DNA of 64,000 nt from JAEUMD01 sp036768475. GTDB lineage: Bacteria > Pseudomonadota > Alphaproteobacteria > Rhizobiales > Hyphomicrobiaceae. The notes below the pieces were generated by a model. That model did not search any database and was not told the origin of the DNA. It was given only the letters and a program-made list of their open reading frames with translations. Positions 60,723-64,000 of the stretch are shown here, in pieces (positions within the stretch are counted from its first letter, which is position 1; each line of letters opens with the position of its first letter). Location: contig DAIPMW010000003.1 in assembly GCA_036768475.1 (NCBI GenBank), positions 124,001 to 188,000 of the forward strand. The letters are read 5' to 3'. The translations under genes were made by a program, and so were the position numbers.

Positions 60723-62113
60723 CAGCCGTGCCCCTCCTTCACGAATGAGCCGGAGATGGCTTTCGCCTCGCCCAGCGAGATCGATGGCGTGCGTGTTGAG
60801 ATGAGGCCGCGCGGCTTCCAAACCATCATCACCACCATCGCAAGGCCGAACAGAAGCATGCGGTATTTGGTGGGATCGAATTCGGCACCAAAGAGCTGCT
60901 TGAGCCAGTCGAGCTCGCGCAAAAGCTCGGTGCCGCCGATCATGACGATGGCGGCGATGGCAACGCCCGCTTGCGAGCCCATGCCACCCAGCACGACGAT
61001 CGCCAAAATCACCGCACTTTCCATGAAGATGAAGCTTTCCGGCGAGATGAAACCCTGGCGCGCGGCGAAGAAAGCCCCGGCGAAGCCGCCAAACATGGCG
61101 CCTATGGCAAATGCGGTGAGCTTGGTCATGACCGTGTCGATGCCGAGCGAGCGGCAGGCAATCTCGTCTTCGCGAAGCGCCTCCCAGGCGCGACCGATTG
61201 GCAGCCGGCGCAGCCTGATCGTGACGTAATTGGTGAGCAACGCCAGTGCGAGTGCCAGGTAGAACAGGAATATCAATCGGTGAAGCGGCGAGAACGATAT
61301 TCCGAATGAAGCGGCGAAGCCGTCGTCGCTGGCGTTGAAGGGGAGGCCGAAGAAGGTCGGGCGCGGAATGCCGGAGATGCCCGCGTAGCCGCCGGTGAAA
61401 TCCACCCAGTTGATGAGGACGAGGCGGACGATTTCACCGAAAGCCAGCGTTACGATCGCGAGATAATCGCCGCGCAGGCGCAGCACTGGAAAGCCCAGAA
61501 GGATGCCCCATAAAGCGGCCAGTATTCCGGCCAGCGGCAGGCAGATCCAGAACGAAAGGCCAATCGTCTTGGCGAGCAGTGCCGAAGAATAGGCACCGAC
61601 GGCATAGAAGGCGACGTAGCCCAGATCGAGCAAGCCGGCGAGGCCGACGACGATGTTGAGGCCCCAGCCCAGCATCACGTAGATCAAGAGCTGGACGCCG
61701 AAATTGTCGATCCACTTGATGGCGCCACCGCGGCCGGCGAGTCCCAGTGCGATAAAGGGGTAGAGGAGTACGAAGATAAGAACGGCGCGCTTGGCCCAGT
61801 TGAGTGTCGCCGGCGAAACCTTGTCGGAAATGGTGATTGCGGGGCGCGCTGCGATCCACGGTGCAATGAACACAAGCCAGAGCAGGCGTCCGGCGAAGGC
61901 CAGTGCGGCAAGGGTGGCCAGAAGGCCGAAGCGCCATTCGAGCGTGACGCCCGCGCCGGACTGGTGCATTTGGATGAGAACGATGGGCGTGCCCAGTCCG
62001 ATCACCAGAAGCGCTGTCGTCAGCGCGTCCTTGAGGGCAACCGTAAATGCGGAGGGCTCGGCGGGCATATCGGCGCCTGTTGCCGTATGCGTCGTGGTTG
62101 CCGGCGTCGTCAT
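60722..62113 (-). CDS. livM: Branched-chain amino-acid ABC transporter permease LivM
   Basis: A 463-residue inner-membrane permease, with about ten helices. The core LNIVVGLAGLLDLGYVAFYAVGAYSSALLA is the LivM signature, and WEALREDEIACRSLGID is the coupling loop that contacts the ATPases. The N-terminal 120 residues add extra helices before the core, making it longer than E. coli LivM-type cores. It starts 3 bp after the livH stop. Confidence 0.95.
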   Translation of the reverse strand: MTTPATTTHTATGADMPAEPSAFTVALKDALTTALLVIGLGTPIVLIQMHQSGAGVTLEWRFGLLATLAALAFAGRLLWLVFIAPWIAARPAITISDKVSPATLNWAKRAVLIFVLLYPFIALGLAGRGGAIKWIDNFGVQLLIYVMLGWGLNIVVGLAGLLDLGYVAFYAVGAYSSALLAKTIGLSFWICLPLAGILAALWGILLGFPVLRLRGDYLAIVTLAFGEIVRLVLINWVDFTGGYAGISGIPRPTFFGLPFNASDDGFAASFGISFSPLHRLIFLFYLALALALLTNYVTIRLRRLPIGRAWEALREDEIACRSLGIDTVMTKLTAFAIGAMFGGFAGAFFAARQGFISPESFIFMESAVILAIVVLGGMGSQAGVAIAAIVMIGGTELLRELDWLKQLFGAEFDPTKYRMLLFGLAMVVMMVWKPRGLISTRTPSISLGEAKAISGSFVKEGHG

Positions 62114-62116
62114 GTG

Positions 62117-63031
<915 letters not shown>

Positions 63032-63421
63032 ATCCCTCTCCTCGCGAGTCGCATGGCCACGGCAAGGCCCGCCCCGGCTGAAGGGCAGGTTACGAGAGGG
63101 GGTGTCCGGAAACAATCGGACGGCGCCAATCGGGCACGGCCGGTAGCAATGTCGGCTCGGCGGCCTGCTCGGCCGTCAGCCTGACGCGCCGTAGCGGGCC
63201 GCCATGCGGCACGCAAACGCTCACGCTGCCCCAACAAGGTTCGCGGCCAGAAGTTGGCGCGCGCACCTCAGTTGCTCCCGGAGAATCTTCCCCCCCTTGC
63301 GACGTTAGCCTCGATACCGGGGCGGCGTCGAGCCTTTCGGGCAGGCGATCGGGGGCAGGCGATCGGGGGCAGGCGTCGGCTGTTGCTGTTAGTCGGCTGC
63401 AGGGAGCGGGAAAACCGTCCG
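63032..63421. other. Promoter region of the liv operon
   Basis: About 390 bp between livH and a family B repeat. It holds a local tandem duplication CAGGCGATCGGGGG (63342-63369). No gene is supported. Confidence 0.45.
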
Positions 63422-63549
63422 CTAGAGCAGGTCAGGTTTTGATTGAATCACCTCAGGCCGTTGTGGCCTGGTCTATCTCTTTGTTTGAGAGCCTTAATCA
63501 CAGCCTCGATGGAAGCAGGTGCGCTTCCATCTCAGCCGATCCGGCTCTA
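63422..63549. repeat. Family B repeat, full length
   Basis: It runs from CTAGAGCAGGTCAGG to CCGATCCGGCTCTA. The hairpin GATGGAAGC / GCTTCCATC is present. The first 47 bases from AGAGC equal those of the copy at 23329; later positions differ by scattered substitutions. It is 31 bp from the CDGSH gene stop. Confidence 0.9.
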
Positions 63550-63580
63550 TATGCGCCGAGTGCGGAATACCCGACAAACC

Positions 63581-63823
63581 TCATAGAATATTGTGAGAAC
63601 CGTCGCAGAAAGGCTCGTCGTCGGTCGTTTTGCAGCCGCACAGATTATACGTGCCATCGGCGTCGACCGTGAAGCGCATGGGCTCCAGACCGGTTCCCTT
63701 GTGGGTGCCATCGCAGAAGGGCTGGTTCATGGATCGGCCGCAACGGCAGAAGAAATAGGGTTTGCCGGCGACGAGGTCGACCTGGAATGGTCCTTTCTGG
63801 GCGATGACGGGATCGTCTGCCAT
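63581..63823 (-). CDS. Dual CDGSH iron-sulfur protein
   Basis: An 80-residue protein with two CDGSH [2Fe-2S] sites: C26-x-C28-x8-C37-x3-H41 (CRCGRSMNQPFCDGTH) and C62-x-C64-x8-C73-x3-H77 (CGCKTTDDEPFCDGSH). No membrane helix is seen, unlike mitoNEET, so it is soluble. Two-motif bacterial forms bind two clusters; their role (redox or cluster transfer) is not established. Single gene. Confidence 0.95.
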   Translation of the reverse strand: MADDPVIAQKGPFQVDLVAGKPYFFCRCGRSMNQPFCDGTHKGTGLEPMRFTVDADGTYNLCGCKTTDDEPFCDGSHNIL

Positions 63824-63965
63824 GCGATGTCCTTCCTTGTCCTTGCGCGTTTGGCGCGTTCCAGCCGTCGTGGCGGCTCCTGATCTGTGTCTCTGATGTT
63901 CTGCGGTGAAAGCGGCAACGGCTTAGCGGGATTGCGGTGCGCAGGCAAGCCGCGAGGTCAATTCC

Positions 63966-64000
63966 AGAGCAGGTCAGGTCTTGATTGAATCACCTCAGGC
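63966..64000. repeat. Family B repeat, cut by the window end
   Basis: AGAGCAGGTCAGGTCTTGAT then TGAATCACCTCAGGC, identical to the left end of 23329 except for one T to C change. The rest lies beyond the window. Confidence 0.85.

Overview
The window is a high-GC alphaproteobacterial chromosome segment, most likely from a methylotrophic Rhizobiales bacterium of the Hyphomicrobium kind. The case rests on three things seen together: a nearly complete tetrahydromethanopterin (H4MPT) formaldehyde-oxidation cluster (fae, mch, mtdB and cofactor genes), a full pqqABCDE operon, and a reduced Sox thiosulfate-oxidation locus. The genus is an inference from this gene content. No phage, transposase or CRISPR array was seen.

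Layout. 1-7 kb: a minus-strand tryptophan unit (trpE, sixA-like, trpG, trpD, start of trpC) with a PpiD-type foldase gene upstream. 7.3-13.8 kb: tpiA, a small exported protein, secG and pyrG on plus, then PRC-barrel, VWA and M15-peptidase genes on minus. 14-19.5 kb: kdsA, an SDR gene (minus), tkt and pgk. 19.9-27.4 kb: the sulfur region, with two tandem soxA-soxX pairs, soxB, a ccdA/soxV-type thiol transporter and thiD. 27.6-31 kb: an exported unknown protein, a FadL-type porin and a PLP dehydratase. 31-41.2 kb: C1-transfer genes. An ASKHA-fold gene (MfnF-like) diverges from a HisA-like gene; then come fae, a CitG-like gene, two ATP-grasp genes around mch, mtdB and the RFAP synthase gene (minus), then a PCD-like gene and folK (plus). 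41.4-45.5 kb: a cytochrome c gene and pqqABCDE (minus). 45.8-55.5 kb: housekeeping genes (flavoprotein, gloA, double cold-shock protein, DUF192, tRNA-Pro(TGG), NDUFS4-like, purB, TauE/SafE exporter, P1 peptidase, small ORFs). 55.8-63 kb: a branched-chain amino-acid ABC transporter operon livH-M-G-F with a small membrane gene, its binding lipoprotein and an additional binding protein. 63.6 kb: a dual CDGSH protein.

How the genes fit together. PQQ serves periplasmic methanol dehydrogenase (not in the window), Fae condenses the formaldehyde with H4MPT, and MtdB and Mch take the C1 unit to formyl-H4MPT. The CitG-like, ATP-grasp, RFAP synthase, PCD-like and FolK genes are plausible cofactor-synthesis functions beside the enzymes that use them. 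SoxAX and SoxB would attach thiosulfate to a carrier (SoxYZ, not in the window) and hydrolyse it, and the CcdA-like protein would supply reductant.

The least expected feature is two families of dispersed, partly palindromic intergenic repeats (about 16 copies or fragments) whose ends read CTAGAGC or CTAGATC. Several sit exactly at gene 3' ends and supply the TAG stop codon of the neighbouring gene.
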